DNA of 64,000 nucleotides from Kibdelosporangium banguiense (lineage in GTDB: Bacteria; Actinomycetota; Actinomycetes; Mycobacteriales; Pseudonocardiaceae): assembly GCF_017876405.1 (NCBI RefSeq), contig NZ_JAGINW010000001.1, positions 124,001 through 188,000 of the forward strand, given 5' to 3'. The stretch's first letter is position 1. Every line of letters starts with the position of its first letter. The notes below the pieces were generated by a model, which worked only from the letters and a program-made list of their open reading frames with translations, did not search any database and was not told the DNA's origin. Made by a program: the position numbers and the translations under genes. Of the stretch, positions 52,736 to 61,836 are shown in pieces.

Positions 52736-53143
52736 TCACGGTGGGGCGCTTACGCGCAGCATGTGCCCGTCGGGGTCGTGCAGCCGCATTTCGTACATTC
52801 CCCATGGGCGGAGCTTCGGGGGTTCGGCGATGGCCGCTCCGTTGGCGCGCCACTCCTCAAAGAGGGCGTCCACCTGTATGGACGTGTGGACGTCGAAGTG
52901 GAGCCTGGTCGAGTGGGGACCAGCGACCTGGGTGAGGATGATCTGGGCTCGGTCGCGTCCCACCAGGGCTGTGCCTGGTTCGCCGGGGTCGAGGTGTTCT
53001 TCCTCTGCCAGGAAACGGTTCTGCCGGTCGGACCATCGCCAGCCCACGCGGAAGCCGAGTGATTCCGCGTAGAACCGGAGGCTGGCCTGCAGGTCGGCGA
53101 CCAGCAGGTTCGGACGGCAACTGAAAATCGCCTCGGTACTCAT
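52736..53143 (-). CDS. VOC-family (bleomycin-resistance-like) protein
   Basis: 135 residues with the VOC pattern NLLVADLQASLRFYAESLGF and a C-terminal RLHDPDGHMLRV. This class includes bleomycin- or antibiotic-binding proteins and glyoxalases. The metal-binding positions are only partly conserved (Glu replaced in the last motif), so it may bind a ligand without catalysis. Confidence 0.85.
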   Translation of the reverse strand: MSTEAIFSCRPNLLVADLQASLRFYAESLGFRVGWRWSDRQNRFLAEEEHLDPGEPGTALVGRDRAQIILTQVAGPHSTRLHFDVHTSIQVDALFEEWRANGAAIAEPPKLRPWGMYEMRLHDPDGHMLRVSAPP

Positions 53144-53158
53144 CGGTGCCTGTCCTGT

Positions 53159-53284
53159 TCAGTCGGCGAAGATCAGGCCGCGGGCGGCCGGTTCCGGTAG
53201 ACGGACGGACTGCGCCGCAGTCCCGGCAATGCCATCTGGGGCGCCTGTTCGGACACACCGGACGCGGGTTGTTGTCTCCGTCAT
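53159..53284 (-). CDS. Possible 41-residue small gene
   Basis: An ATG at 53284 opens a 41-codon frame ending just 15 bases before the VOC start. It begins MTETTTRVRC and ends GLIFAD. No ribosome-binding site is obvious and no family is recognised. It lies in the divergent intergenic region, so it may be chance. Confidence 0.25.
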   Translation of the reverse strand: MTETTTRVRCVRTGAPDGIAGTAAQSVRLPEPAARGLIFAD

Positions 53285-53306
53285 CGGGTCAGGATAGGGA
53301 TGAACC

Positions 53307-54185
53307 ATGAGTGAGTGGCGGGTTCAGTTCGATGCCGAGGTGACTTTCAGCAATGGGGGTGCGCTGCAGGCGCAGGAGTTCCGGCTGGACATCCCGGGCG
53401 ACGACATCGGTGACGTAGAACTCGGCGAGCTGTTCGTCCGGCACCTCGGGTTGTTGATGGCCGGCTCGGTGCGAATCGCCAACAAGACGTTCATCGAGGA
53501 GCCCCATAAGGGCTCCCGTGGTGTCGAGAGTGGACCAAGGCAGCGCCGGATTGTCGAGCTGAGTCACGTCATCAAGCACGGGATGACGACGCATACCGGT
53601 CTGCCGGGCCCGGAGATCGGGACCTGGCTGTCGTTCGAGGAATCGAAGTACGCGCCCGGCACGGAGTTCCAGATCGGGAAGATCTCCACGGTCGGCAATA
53701 CCGGGACCTATGTGGACAGCCCGGGGCACCGGTTCCGGGACGGGCACGACTCTTCCCAGGTCGGCCTCGACAAGCTGGTGGATCTGGCCGGCGTCGTGGT
53801 GCGGGCCGGCGAACGCCGCATCGACCGGAAGTTGTTGCTGGCATACGAAGTCCAGGGCAAGGCGGTGCTCATCAACACGGATTGGGACCAGCGTTGGGGC
53901 ACTGACGGCTACATCAGTGGACAGCATCCGTTCCTGACCAAGGACGCGGCGGAATGGCTTGTCGAGCAGGGCGCCACTCTGATCGGGATCGACTCGATGA
54001 ATGTGGACGACACAACCGATGGGACCAGGCCTGCACACACCGCATTGCTGAGCGCGGGAATCCCTGTGGTGGAGCACATGACCGGGCTCGGCAAACTGCC
54101 GCCGCACGGTTTCCGATTCCACGCCGCTCCCCCGAAAGTGGAAGGCATGTCCACCTTCCCAGTACGGGCTTACGCGATCATCTGA
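53307..54185 (+). CDS. Cyclase-family hydrolase with N-terminal extension
   Basis: 292 residues. From about residue 80 the protein reads as a cyclase/arylformamidase-family hydrolase (VELSHVIKHGMTTHTGLPGP, GNTGTYVDSPGHRF, GIDSMNVDDT). The usual HxGTHxDxP motif appears as NTGTYVDSP, a known variant with altered metal ligands. The first ~72 residues are a separate region (DAEVTFSNGGALQAQEFRLD, ending EEPHKGSRG) that looks like a small independent protein in other actinomycetes, so a fusion is suspected. Substrate unknown. Confidence 0.8.
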   Translation: MSEWRVQFDAEVTFSNGGALQAQEFRLDIPGDDIGDVELGELFVRHLGLLMAGSVRIANKTFIEEPHKGSRGVESGPRQRRIVELSHVIKHGMTTHTGLPGPEIGTWLSFEESKYAPGTEFQIGKISTVGNTGTYVDSPGHRFRDGHDSSQVGLDKLVDLAGVVVRAGERRIDRKLLLAYEVQGKAVLINTDWDQRWGTDGYISGQHPFLTKDAAEWLVEQGATLIGIDSMNVDDTTDGTRPAHTALLSAGIPVVEHMTGLGKLPPHGFRFHAAPPKVEGMSTFPVRAYAII

Positions 54186-54230
54186 GCGCCCATCGCCCGG
54201 GACAGCTCGACGATCAGCCGTCCGGAATGC

Positions 54231-54593
54231 TCATTGCGCTTCCAGCAGTTGGATCAGGCGTTTGGGCGCGACCATGCGGTAGGCGTCGATCACGATCTCC
54301 TCGATTTCCGACCAGTCCACCTCTTCCACGTCCAGGTACACGCCCAGCCAGCCGCGGTGCCCCACATAGGGCGGCCGGAAGAACTTGCCGGGATCGGCCG
54401 CGATGAACGCCTCCTGGGCGCCGGGCGGGGCCGCGCACCAGAAAGCGAGGCGGTCGTCGTGATGGTAGGCAGCGGACGAAACAAAGGTCTTCTTGTCGCG
54501 GACGAACCAGGTCGGTTCGCCGTGGCTGACGCGTTCGGTTGTCTCGGGCAGGGCGAGGCAGAGTGCGCGCAGCTGCGAAATCGGATCGGCCAT
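54231..54593 (-). CDS. MmcQ/YjbR-family protein
   Basis: 120 residues from an ATG at 54593. ALPETTERVSHGEPTWFV and VGHRGWLGVYLD are the conserved segments of the MmcQ/YjbR fold, a small DNA-binding-like or ligand-binding family with unknown function. It is divergent from the thioesterase gene. Confidence 0.88.
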   Translation of the reverse strand: MADPISQLRALCLALPETTERVSHGEPTWFVRDKKTFVSSAAYHHDDRLAFWCAAPPGAQEAFIAADPGKFFRPPYVGHRGWLGVYLDVEEVDWSEIEEIVIDAYRMVAPKRLIQLLEAQ

Positions 54594-54608
54594 GGGGGAC
54601 AATGTGCC

Positions 54609-54998
54609 ATGTTCGTCCACCGGATCAGGGTCAGATACAGCGAGTGCGACCAACAGGGCGTCGTGTTCAACGCGCATTACCTGTTCTACTACGACGACGC
54701 GATCACTGAGTTGTGGCGCGCACGGGTGTGTTCGTACCAGGAAATGACCGACAAGGGCGACGATGTCATGGTGGCCGAGTCACGACTGCGTTACCTCAGG
54801 GCCGCCCGGTTCGACGAGCTGATCGACATCGAGATGGACATCCACCGCCTCGGTACGACGAGCATGATCGTGCGGCCGGTGTTCAGGGTCGACGGTGAGA
54901 TCATCACTGAGGGTGAGATCCGGCATGTTTTCGTGGACGCGGCCACACACCAGAAGAAACCGATCCCGGACTACGTCCGCGCGGGGCTGAGCCGTTGA
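54609..54998 (+). CDS. Hotdog-fold acyl-CoA thioesterase (4HBT)
   Basis: 129 residues. RYSECDQQGVVFNAHYLFYY is the 4-hydroxybenzoyl-CoA thioesterase-type catalytic helix, with the Asp that activates water (the family's D-x-x-G-x-V-x-N). It should hydrolyse acyl-CoAs. The stop overlaps the TTG start of the following kinase-like gene. Confidence 0.9.
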   Translation: MFVHRIRVRYSECDQQGVVFNAHYLFYYDDAITELWRARVCSYQEMTDKGDDVMVAESRLRYLRAARFDELIDIEMDIHRLGTTSMIVRPVFRVDGEIITEGEIRHVFVDAATHQKKPIPDYVRAGLSR

Positions 54999-55969
54999 GC
55001 GTCTCGGCCTACCTTTCGCAGCTGAGCGACAGCCGATTGGGCGACCTCGTGGACGCCGAGACTGTGCGGCGCACCGGGATCGGGGGCAAGAAGGGCGAAC
55101 TCGACATCGCCGGAACGCGGGTCTTCGTCAAACGAGTACCCATCACCGACATCGAGCTCAGCAATCCGCATTCGACAGCGAATCTCTTCGACCTGCCCAC
55201 GTTCTACCAGTACGGCCTGGGCTCGACCGGGTTCGGCGCGTGGCGCGAACTGGCGACCCACCTCATGACCACGAAATGGGTGCGTTCAGGCGAGTATCGA
55301 GGCTTCCCGGTGATGTACCACTGGCGAGTCCTGCCTGACACCCCGCCTGTGGGATTCGCCGACGACTTCGGGGGAATCGACGGCACGGTCGCCCATTGGG
55401 AAGGCTCACCCGCGGTGCGGCGCCGGTTGGAAGCCATCGGCCGGTCGACTTCGAGCCTCGTCATCTGCCTTGAGTATGTGCCCTGCACACTCGGCAGATG
55501 GCTCCGCGATCACCCGAACGTGGGGTGGGTTGAGCAGCAACTCAAGCAGGGCACCGAGTTCATGAGCGCACGCGGGCTCGTGCACTTCGACACTCATTTC
55601 AACAACATCCTCACCGACGGGAAGCAGCTGTTCTTCGCGGACTTCGGGCTGGCGTCGAGTACAGCCTTCGATCTTTCGCCGGCCGAATCCGGGTTCCTGG
55701 CAGACCACCGCGGCTACGACCAGTGTCACGCGATGAGCAATCTCTTGCGGCACCTGCAGAATCGCATTGGTGCTGAAGGAAAGCACGAGGACTTTCTTCG
55801 TGCGTGGCTGACCGGGCAACGGCCCGGCGACGTCCCGGCGGAGATCGCTGGGATCATCGACCGGAACGCCGAAGCCGCAAGCGTGCTGTACGAGTTCCAC
55901 ATCCAGCTGATGCGGGAGTCCAAGCAGACGCCGTTCCCGGTCAGCCGGCTGGCGGGCACCATGGGCTAG
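54995..55969 (+). CDS. Protein-kinase-like (atypical) protein
   Basis: 324 residues from a TTG that overlaps the thioesterase stop (TTGA). The kinase signatures LVHFDTHFNNIL (HxD-x5-N catalytic loop) and FFADFGLAS (DFG) are present, and an early VFVKRVPITDIE could carry the ATP-binding Lys. The Gly loop is unlike canonical Ser/Thr kinases. Aminoglycoside-phosphotransferase-like or small-molecule kinase activity is also possible. The gene overlaps the downstream opposite-strand gene by 29 bases. Confidence 0.72.
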   Translation: MSVSAYLSQLSDSRLGDLVDAETVRRTGIGGKKGELDIAGTRVFVKRVPITDIELSNPHSTANLFDLPTFYQYGLGSTGFGAWRELATHLMTTKWVRSGEYRGFPVMYHWRVLPDTPPVGFADDFGGIDGTVAHWEGSPAVRRRLEAIGRSTSSLVICLEYVPCTLGRWLRDHPNVGWVEQQLKQGTEFMSARGLVHFDTHFNNILTDGKQLFFADFGLASSTAFDLSPAESGFLADHRGYDQCHAMSNLLRHLQNRIGAEGKHEDFLRAWLTGQRPGDVPAEIAGIIDRNAEAASVLYEFHIQLMRESKQTPFPVSRLAGTMG

Positions 55970-58667
55970 GCAGGTGGGACCGGTGCCGGCCGCAGGAACC
56001 CTGCTTCAGAGGTGGTCCTGGGCCTTCGACACGCATCACGGCGATGAATTTGTCCAACGGCACCTGCTGGTCCGCGCGGCCGCCGAAATCGATGGTGCCG
56101 CTTTCGCCTTCGATCACGGCAGAGCCGCTGATTCTGGCCAGGTGGTGCCATACCGAGGATCTGTCCAGCGGGATGTTGCCGGGTTCCTCGCGGATTCGTT
56201 CCACGGCTTTGACATACGCGAGCGTGGCGTCGTAGGCCAATGGGGCGTACTCGTCCAGTGCGATGTCTCGGTCGCTCTGGCATTCCTGCGGGAAAAGCCG
56301 GCGCATTCGGTGGTAGAGGTCGTTTTTCTCGTCGCAGCCGCCTTCGCCTATCGCGAAGGTCAGGTAGTCGAACGGAACCGAGGGATAACGGCCGCGCAGC
56401 GTGCGGTCGGCCACATACCGGGAGACGTCGTCGCCGCCGATGATCTTCGGCGCGCTCCCTTTGCACGTTCCGTCTATGCCGTCCAGCATCGGTTCGAAGT
56501 CCTCGATCCGGCCGGTGAAGAACACCACACCCGGATATCCGCAGACGCGTTTCTGGCCGAGCTGACGGGAACCTGGCAGTTGCGTGTTCGCCGTACCCGG
56601 CGTCAATGTGTAATAACCGTCGGATTCGACTTCGAATCCCACGCCCCGGAAGGTCGCGATCGCGTCTTCACGCAGGTTGTTGCTGTACGTGTCGCCGGGG
56701 TCGTCGGGGGAAACGATCAGTACTCGGCGGGGTCCGTTGAGGACGGACTCGGCGTACTTCGCAGCGACCGCCGCCTCACGCTTGTTCTGCGGCGAAACCT
56801 GGTAGTACAACGGGCTTTTCCCGGGAATCTGGTCGGCCGACAGGGTGGACGCGACCATCGGCAGGCCGATCTTGGACAGCTCCAGGATCGTCTCCAGTGC
56901 CGGCTGGCGGCTCTGGTCGAAGCCGACCGCGCCGACGATCGAGGGATCCGCGCCGACCATGTCCCGCAGCAGGCCCGCGAGCTGCGAGCCGTACCGCATC
57001 TCCGAACCCGCGTTGGCGATGAGAATTCGCAACAATGGTTCGTTGTTGCCGGTCTTGGCCAATTGCCGGTCCTGCACCACCGCGATCCCGGCCAGGCTTT
57101 CGCGTTCCGAGGCCAGGACCGGCGACTGATTCGGCGACGTCAGCGCGGCGATGAACACCAGTGACACGTACGGGCGATTCGGATTGTCCCGATGGGCTTG
57201 CGCGGCCCGCTGGTTGAGTTCTCCGACCTTCGCCTGAACGTCACTCATCGCGGTATCGGAAGGCTGAAACGCAAATCCCTTCTCGGTGACACCGATACAT
57301 TCCCCAGTGCCGGCCCTGACCAGGGTGGACGCCTCGGCGGCCAGGAAGAACTTGCCGCAGTGCCCGATCCGCTGCTCCTCCTCCAGCGTCGCGACGCCGC
57401 CGATGAGAGCGAACGCGACCACAGCCAGGATCCATCGCCGCGACCACAGCGGCGGGGGCGCGACTCCCAGTGCCGGGGTGTCGAGCAGCTGTTCCCGGGC
57501 CTCGTCGTACCGGTCGCTTTCCTCGGTCGGCCCCGGCGGCACTTTGATCGGCAAATACCAGGCGGTCGGATTACGTGCGCGACTGGCGGTATTGAACCTT
57601 TCGGACCATTTCCGGTATGCCGCCAGGGCATTGTGCGCGACCGGCACGGTCGTGCCGGCTTCTGATTTTATCGCGAATGGCGGGACTTTCTCGCTGCCGC
57701 TGATGAACAACACCGGGTCGAAGGCGCCGGTGTCATTGCGTACCTCATTGATCAGGTTCAACAGACGGTAACCGCCATTGGCCCGGGTCACTCCATCGAG
57801 CAGAACGACCGGATACACCGTCCGCCGGGCGGCCCGGGGCCGCCACAGCCGGCGCCGGTACTCCCGCCGCAAATCGGCCAGAAAAGCGTTGACCAGCAGT
57901 CGAAGCAGCTGTTCCGGATCTTCCTTGTCGCGTTTGTCGGCAGTCAGCCGCTCGGCGAAACCGACGAATGTGCCAGGGTCCCTCGGGGCCAGATAAGGCT
58001 GCCGCAACAACCAGCGGTATTCCGCGCCCAGGCCGGAAATCCTCGCACGAAACCAGAGCGGCGGCACAAAAAGCAACAATGCGCGGGCCCACGACGGTAC
58101 CGCGTCCTTGAGATCGGCCTCCGCGTCCTGCTGCGTCTCGAAACGACGGCGCCGCGCCAGATCCCGCGTGCGCAGGCGCCTGAGCAGCTCGATGTCGGAG
58201 TCGGTCACCGCCTCCTGCAAGGACTGCTGCGTCAGCCACCGCACGAGCCGGAATCGCGGGAATCGCAGGTGCTTGTCCCGGCTGGCCAAATCCGTGGCCA
58301 GTTCGGCCAGCACCTCACAGATCGGCTCGATATCGCTGGAGTGCGCGGGTTTCAGGTCGCGTTCGCCGGACTCCGGCCAGCTCGCGGTCCGGTTGACATA
58401 GACATGCCGGGCGTGCGGAATCGGCCGGGGCCGGGCCTGTGCGAGGCGCTTTCCCAGCTCGGCCAGCAGTTCCCGCTCACGTGTATCGCGGACAAGGCAC
58501 ACCATCGGGATGCCTTTACGACTGCCGCGACGCCATTTCTCCTTGTCCCGTTTACGATCCGGCGCCTCTCCGAAGCGCGGCCGGGTCACCAGCTCACGCA
58601 CCAGTTCGACGATCTGATCCGCGCCGTCGAACACCGTCAGGCGATCGGTGAACGTCCTGACTCTCAC
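55941..58667 (-). CDS. Large membrane protein: NTPase-like region, one TM helix, type-1 periplasmic-binding domain
   Basis: About 908 residues from the GTG at 58667. The N-terminal ~400 residues are soluble and Arg-rich. They have a strand-acid motif TVYPVVLLDG near residue 290 that recalls Walker B, followed by LLNLINEVRND, a sequence layout typical of STAND/NACHT-like NTPases; however, no Walker A P-loop is visible where it is expected. One membrane helix is at about 408-428 (WILAVVAFALIGGVATL). The C-terminal ~450 residues form a type-1 periplasmic-binding (Leu/Ile/Val-like) domain: VGAVGFDQSRQPALETI, GLPMVASTLS, PLYYQVSPQN and YVKAVERIRE. It could be a ligand sensor. Function unknown. Confidence 0.7.
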   Translation of the reverse strand: MRVRTFTDRLTVFDGADQIVELVRELVTRPRFGEAPDRKRDKEKWRRGSRKGIPMVCLVRDTRERELLAELGKRLAQARPRPIPHARHVYVNRTASWPESGERDLKPAHSSDIEPICEVLAELATDLASRDKHLRFPRFRLVRWLTQQSLQEAVTDSDIELLRRLRTRDLARRRRFETQQDAEADLKDAVPSWARALLLFVPPLWFRARISGLGAEYRWLLRQPYLAPRDPGTFVGFAERLTADKRDKEDPEQLLRLLVNAFLADLRREYRRRLWRPRAARRTVYPVVLLDGVTRANGGYRLLNLINEVRNDTGAFDPVLFISGSEKVPPFAIKSEAGTTVPVAHNALAAYRKWSERFNTASRARNPTAWYLPIKVPPGPTEESDRYDEAREQLLDTPALGVAPPPLWSRRWILAVVAFALIGGVATLEEEQRIGHCGKFFLAAEASTLVRAGTGECIGVTEKGFAFQPSDTAMSDVQAKVGELNQRAAQAHRDNPNRPYVSLVFIAALTSPNQSPVLASERESLAGIAVVQDRQLAKTGNNEPLLRILIANAGSEMRYGSQLAGLLRDMVGADPSIVGAVGFDQSRQPALETILELSKIGLPMVASTLSADQIPGKSPLYYQVSPQNKREAAVAAKYAESVLNGPRRVLIVSPDDPGDTYSNNLREDAIATFRGVGFEVESDGYYTLTPGTANTQLPGSRQLGQKRVCGYPGVVFFTGRIEDFEPMLDGIDGTCKGSAPKIIGGDDVSRYVADRTLRGRYPSVPFDYLTFAIGEGGCDEKNDLYHRMRRLFPQECQSDRDIALDEYAPLAYDATLAYVKAVERIREEPGNIPLDRSSVWHHLARISGSAVIEGESGTIDFGGRADQQVPLDKFIAVMRVEGPGPPLKQGSCGRHRSHLPSPWCPPAG

Positions 58668-58764
58668 CAAGGACTTCAGGCCCTTTCTCTCTCCCCCGAG
58701 AGAATCCCCAGTACCGGAGAACTAATTCTACCCCAGCCGCCGCGATCTCACCGCAACGAAACCC

Positions 58765-59298
58765 TTACGACCACCGGTGCAGGTGCCTGATGCTTCGGAC
58801 GTACTCACGCTCTCCTACCGGCCTGCCGTCCCCGTAGTCCCATTCCCGTCGCCTGCCGGACTCACGGAAACCAACCTTGCGGTAGAAATGCCGTGCCCGG
58901 TTGGCACCGGACAGGGTCCACGCCCGGACATCACGGTGCCGGGCGTCCGCGAGCGTCTCCAGCCCGTGTTGCAACAACGTCGCCGACACGCCCGTGCCCC
59001 ACGCGGTCGGCCTGGCGTAACAGGAGAAGATCTCGCCGTACCGGTCACCTTCCTCAGCCGGGCCGAAATGCACGAATGCCACGATCCGGTGACCACGTTC
59101 AGCGACCAGTACGGTTCCCGGGAATTGCGAATCGGACATCATTTCGGTCCATTGCGCACGACGGGTTCCCAGTTGCCCGGACAGGAACGCCGACTCGAAC
59201 AGGTCGCGGTAGGCCACGCGCCACGCCTCGGCGTGCACCTCGCCGATCGCCGCAGCGTCTTCCGCGTGCGCCTCGCGCACCAGCGTCAGGGTGTCCAC
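58765..59298 (-). CDS. GNAT-family N-acetyltransferase
   Basis: 177 residues from a GTG at 59298, which follows GGGAGGGGATCC. GNAT motifs: LVREAHAEDAAAIGEVHAEAW at the start, the acetyl-CoA-binding turn ARPTAWGTGVSATLL, and ANRARHFYRKVGF near the end. Substrate unknown. Confidence 0.87.
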   Translation of the reverse strand: MDTLTLVREAHAEDAAAIGEVHAEAWRVAYRDLFESAFLSGQLGTRRAQWTEMMSDSQFPGTVLVAERGHRIVAFVHFGPAEEGDRYGEIFSCYARPTAWGTGVSATLLQHGLETLADARHRDVRAWTLSGANRARHFYRKVGFRESGRRREWDYGDGRPVGEREYVRSIRHLHRWS

Positions 59299-59409
59299 GC
59301 GCAATGGATCCCCTCCCAGCAAATCGCCCAGGGCCAGAAGAAGTGGGCACACCATACGTCCAGAGGAAACTCAGTGGCAACGCGCCGCGACATCGGTTAG
59401 GAAGAGCGC

Positions 59410-60624
59410 GTGTCAGAGCTGACCGTACGCAATGTGACCGAGGACGAGTTCACCGACGTCCTGACCCTGTTCATGTCGGCGTTCCTCAACGAGATCGCCG
59501 ACCACGACCACGACTGGTTCCGCAACGAGTTCGACCCGGCACGGATGCACGGCGTCTTCGACGGTGACGAGCTCATCGGTACGGCGGCCATTCTGACAAG
59601 GAACATGACGGTGCCGGGCGCCGGACAGGTGCCCTTCGCCGGAGTCACGTCCGTCGCGGTCAAGGCTGGTCACCGAAGGCGCGGCGCGATGACGCGGATG
59701 ATGCACGCGCAGTTGCACGGCCTGCACGAGCAAGGTGGTGAACCGTTCGCGGCGCTGTGGGCGTCAGAAGGCGGGATCTACGGCCGGTTCGGTTATGGAC
59801 TCGCTTCGCAGTACTACCGCGCTGTCGTCCCGAAGGGCACGGCGTTCCGGTCTGGCGTCGCTGTCGGCAAAGACCGTGTCCGCGAGCTGACGCGTGACGA
59901 GGCGATGCCGATCATCACGGCGATGTATGACCAGCTCGCGCCGCTGCGGACCGGCTGGCTCAGCCGTAGCGAGAAGTCATGGACCCTGCATCTGTGGGAC
60001 ACCCCGGACCGGCGGGAAGGCGCGTCCGCGCTCCGCTTCGCGGTTCACCCGGACGGGTACGTGATTTACCGGACCAGGCGAAAGTGGGGCGACCGCGGGC
60101 CGGAAGCCGAACTGAGCGTCGAAGAGCTCGCAGCCACGAGCCCTGTCGGTGCCGCCGCGCTGTACCGATACCTGCTCGACTACGACCACGTCGCTGAGAT
60201 CGTTGTGCCGATACCGCACGACGCTCCGCTCACGATGATGCTCAACGACCCGCGCCAAGCCGTGCGCCGACAGAGCGACGCGCTGTGGATCCGGCTCGTC
60301 GACGTCGACCGTGCGCTCGTACAACGCAAGTACTCCGCGCCGCTGGACACCGTGCTCGAAGTGACCGACGTGTTCTGCCCGTGGAATCAGGGACGTTGGT
60401 GTCTGACCGTGGACTCGTCCGGCACTGCGACGGTCGAGCGCACAACCCGCGACGCCGATCTCGTACTCGACGCGACCGACCTCGGCGCGGTTTTCCTCGG
60501 CGGCACGCGGCTGACCGAACTCGCCGGCGCCGGGCGCGTACGCGAGCTGACGCCAGGCGCGCTTATACCCGCTTCGCGGGCGTTTACGGGCGATCACGCG
60601 CCTTATTGCCCGGAAGTGTTCTGA
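59410..60624 (+). CDS. Eis-like N-acetyltransferase
   Basis: 404 residues from a GTG after TTAGGAAGAGC. Two GNAT-like domains and a sterol-carrier-like C-terminal domain make up the Eis fold. VTSVAVKAGHRRRGAMTRMM is the acetyl-CoA-binding motif. The protein ends in Phe (CPEVF), whose carboxylate serves as the catalytic base in Eis. Eis enzymes acetylate multiple amines of aminoglycosides and other amines. Confidence 0.92.
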   Translation: MSELTVRNVTEDEFTDVLTLFMSAFLNEIADHDHDWFRNEFDPARMHGVFDGDELIGTAAILTRNMTVPGAGQVPFAGVTSVAVKAGHRRRGAMTRMMHAQLHGLHEQGGEPFAALWASEGGIYGRFGYGLASQYYRAVVPKGTAFRSGVAVGKDRVRELTRDEAMPIITAMYDQLAPLRTGWLSRSEKSWTLHLWDTPDRREGASALRFAVHPDGYVIYRTRRKWGDRGPEAELSVEELAATSPVGAAALYRYLLDYDHVAEIVVPIPHDAPLTMMLNDPRQAVRRQSDALWIRLVDVDRALVQRKYSAPLDTVLEVTDVFCPWNQGRWCLTVDSSGTATVERTTRDADLVLDATDLGAVFLGGTRLTELAGAGRVRELTPGALIPASRAFTGDHAPYCPEVF

Positions 60625-60700
60625 CGCACGCCGGGAACTGTGGAGGTAGCGTTCGACGTTGTCCGATTCGAGGACTTTCGAACGCTCAAGTGGAGGCGTC

Positions 60701-61483
60701 GTGACCACGTTCGTCGTGGTGGTTGTACTGATTGTCGTGCTCGGCGGGCTGTTCTTCGCCGCCGCCAACAGGCGGGCCACAGCCCGGCGCAACGAGCTGG
60801 AGAACGCCAAGGCGGACGCTCGCCGCTGGGTCGAGCGGCTTGGCGGTCAGGTCATGAGCCTGACCGGCACCGACGAGGCCTCCAAGCAGGCACTGGCCGA
60901 CGCGGCCGAGCGCTACACCGCGGCCGGCTCGCAGATGGATCAGGTACAGACCGCCGAACAGGCAAGACTCGTGACCAAAACGGCGCTCGAAGGGCTGTAC
61001 TACATCCGTGCGGCCCGCTCGGCGATGGGCATGGACCCCGGGCCCGACCTGCCCGAGGACCGCGACCAGCGCGAAGCCGGCCGCGTAACCGACGACCGCC
61101 GCGTCAGCGTCGAGGGCCACGACTACGAAGCATCCCCGCGCCCCGGCGCGAACACACCGCACTACTATCCCGGCGGCCGCGTCGCAGGCCGGCCAGTCCC
61201 CCAGGGCTGGTACAGCGAACCATGGTGGAAGCCCGCACTCGTCGCAGGCGCCTGGGGCGTCGGCACATTCCTGTTGTTCGACGCCATGTTCTCCGGCATG
61301 GCCGGAATTCCGGACGCAGCCGCCTGGGAATCCGGCTACGACGCCGGCCAAGCCGACGCCATGGCCGACGCCGATGCTGGTGGCGACGCAGGCGGTGACA
61401 CCGGCGGCGACTTCGGCGGAGACATGGGCGGAGACGGCGGCGGCTGGGGCGACTTCGGCGGCGGCGACTTCGGCGACTTCTGA
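60701..61483 (+). CDS. Membrane protein with coiled coil and Gly/Asp-rich tail
   Basis: 260 residues from the GTG at 60701, preceded by GGAGG. Helix 1 (VVVVVLIVVLGGLFFAA, 5-22) is followed by a coiled-coil-prone segment (ARRNELENAKADARRWVERLG...) and a second hydrophobic stretch near 180-200 (ALVAGAWGVGTFLLFDAMF). The final ~40 residues are repeats of Gly/Asp/Phe (GGDFGG, GDFGDF). Similar proteins occur across Pseudonocardiaceae, but no function is known. Confidence 0.7.
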   Translation: MTTFVVVVVLIVVLGGLFFAAANRRATARRNELENAKADARRWVERLGGQVMSLTGTDEASKQALADAAERYTAAGSQMDQVQTAEQARLVTKTALEGLYYIRAARSAMGMDPGPDLPEDRDQREAGRVTDDRRVSVEGHDYEASPRPGANTPHYYPGGRVAGRPVPQGWYSEPWWKPALVAGAWGVGTFLLFDAMFSGMAGIPDAAAWESGYDAGQADAMADADAGGDAGGDTGGDFGGDMGGDGGGWGDFGGGDFGDF

Positions 61484-61836
61484 CCCGTCACCCATCAGCG
61501 GGTGGTCCGGTTTCCGGGCCACCCGTTTTGCGTTCGAACACCCCAGAAGCCCCGACCTCTGCCACCCCGACTTCCTGGCGCCCTTCCTTCCCGGACAAGA
61601 CAGCCCCGCCCACCTCCGGGGGGGGCGTCCCTGGTCCAGTTTATCGAGGTCAGTGGGGTGGAAGGGGGTTTTCGGCGGGGTGTGGACAACTGGATTTGTG
61701 AGTGGGCCGTTCGCACTGATTGGGGCTGGTCAGGGCTGGGGGCGGGTTGTTCGCGGCCGGGGGTTTGGTCACAGCCGGGATGGCCCCCTCACAGCTGGGC
61801 AGATTGCGCACGGGTGGGTTGGCGTTGGGTTGGTGG
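61484..61836. other. Gene-free stretch
   Basis: 353 bases between the Gly-rich membrane protein and the HNH gene. A hairpin terminator lies at 61499-61529; the remainder is G/T-rich on the + strand with no frame that I can support. Confidence 0.5.
61499..61529 (+). terminator. Rho-independent terminator
   Basis: CGGGTGGTCCGG and CCGGGCCACCCG pair with one wobble, within 61499-61525, followed by TTTT. It lies 16 bases after the stop of the Gly/Asp-rich membrane-protein gene. Confidence 0.8.
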
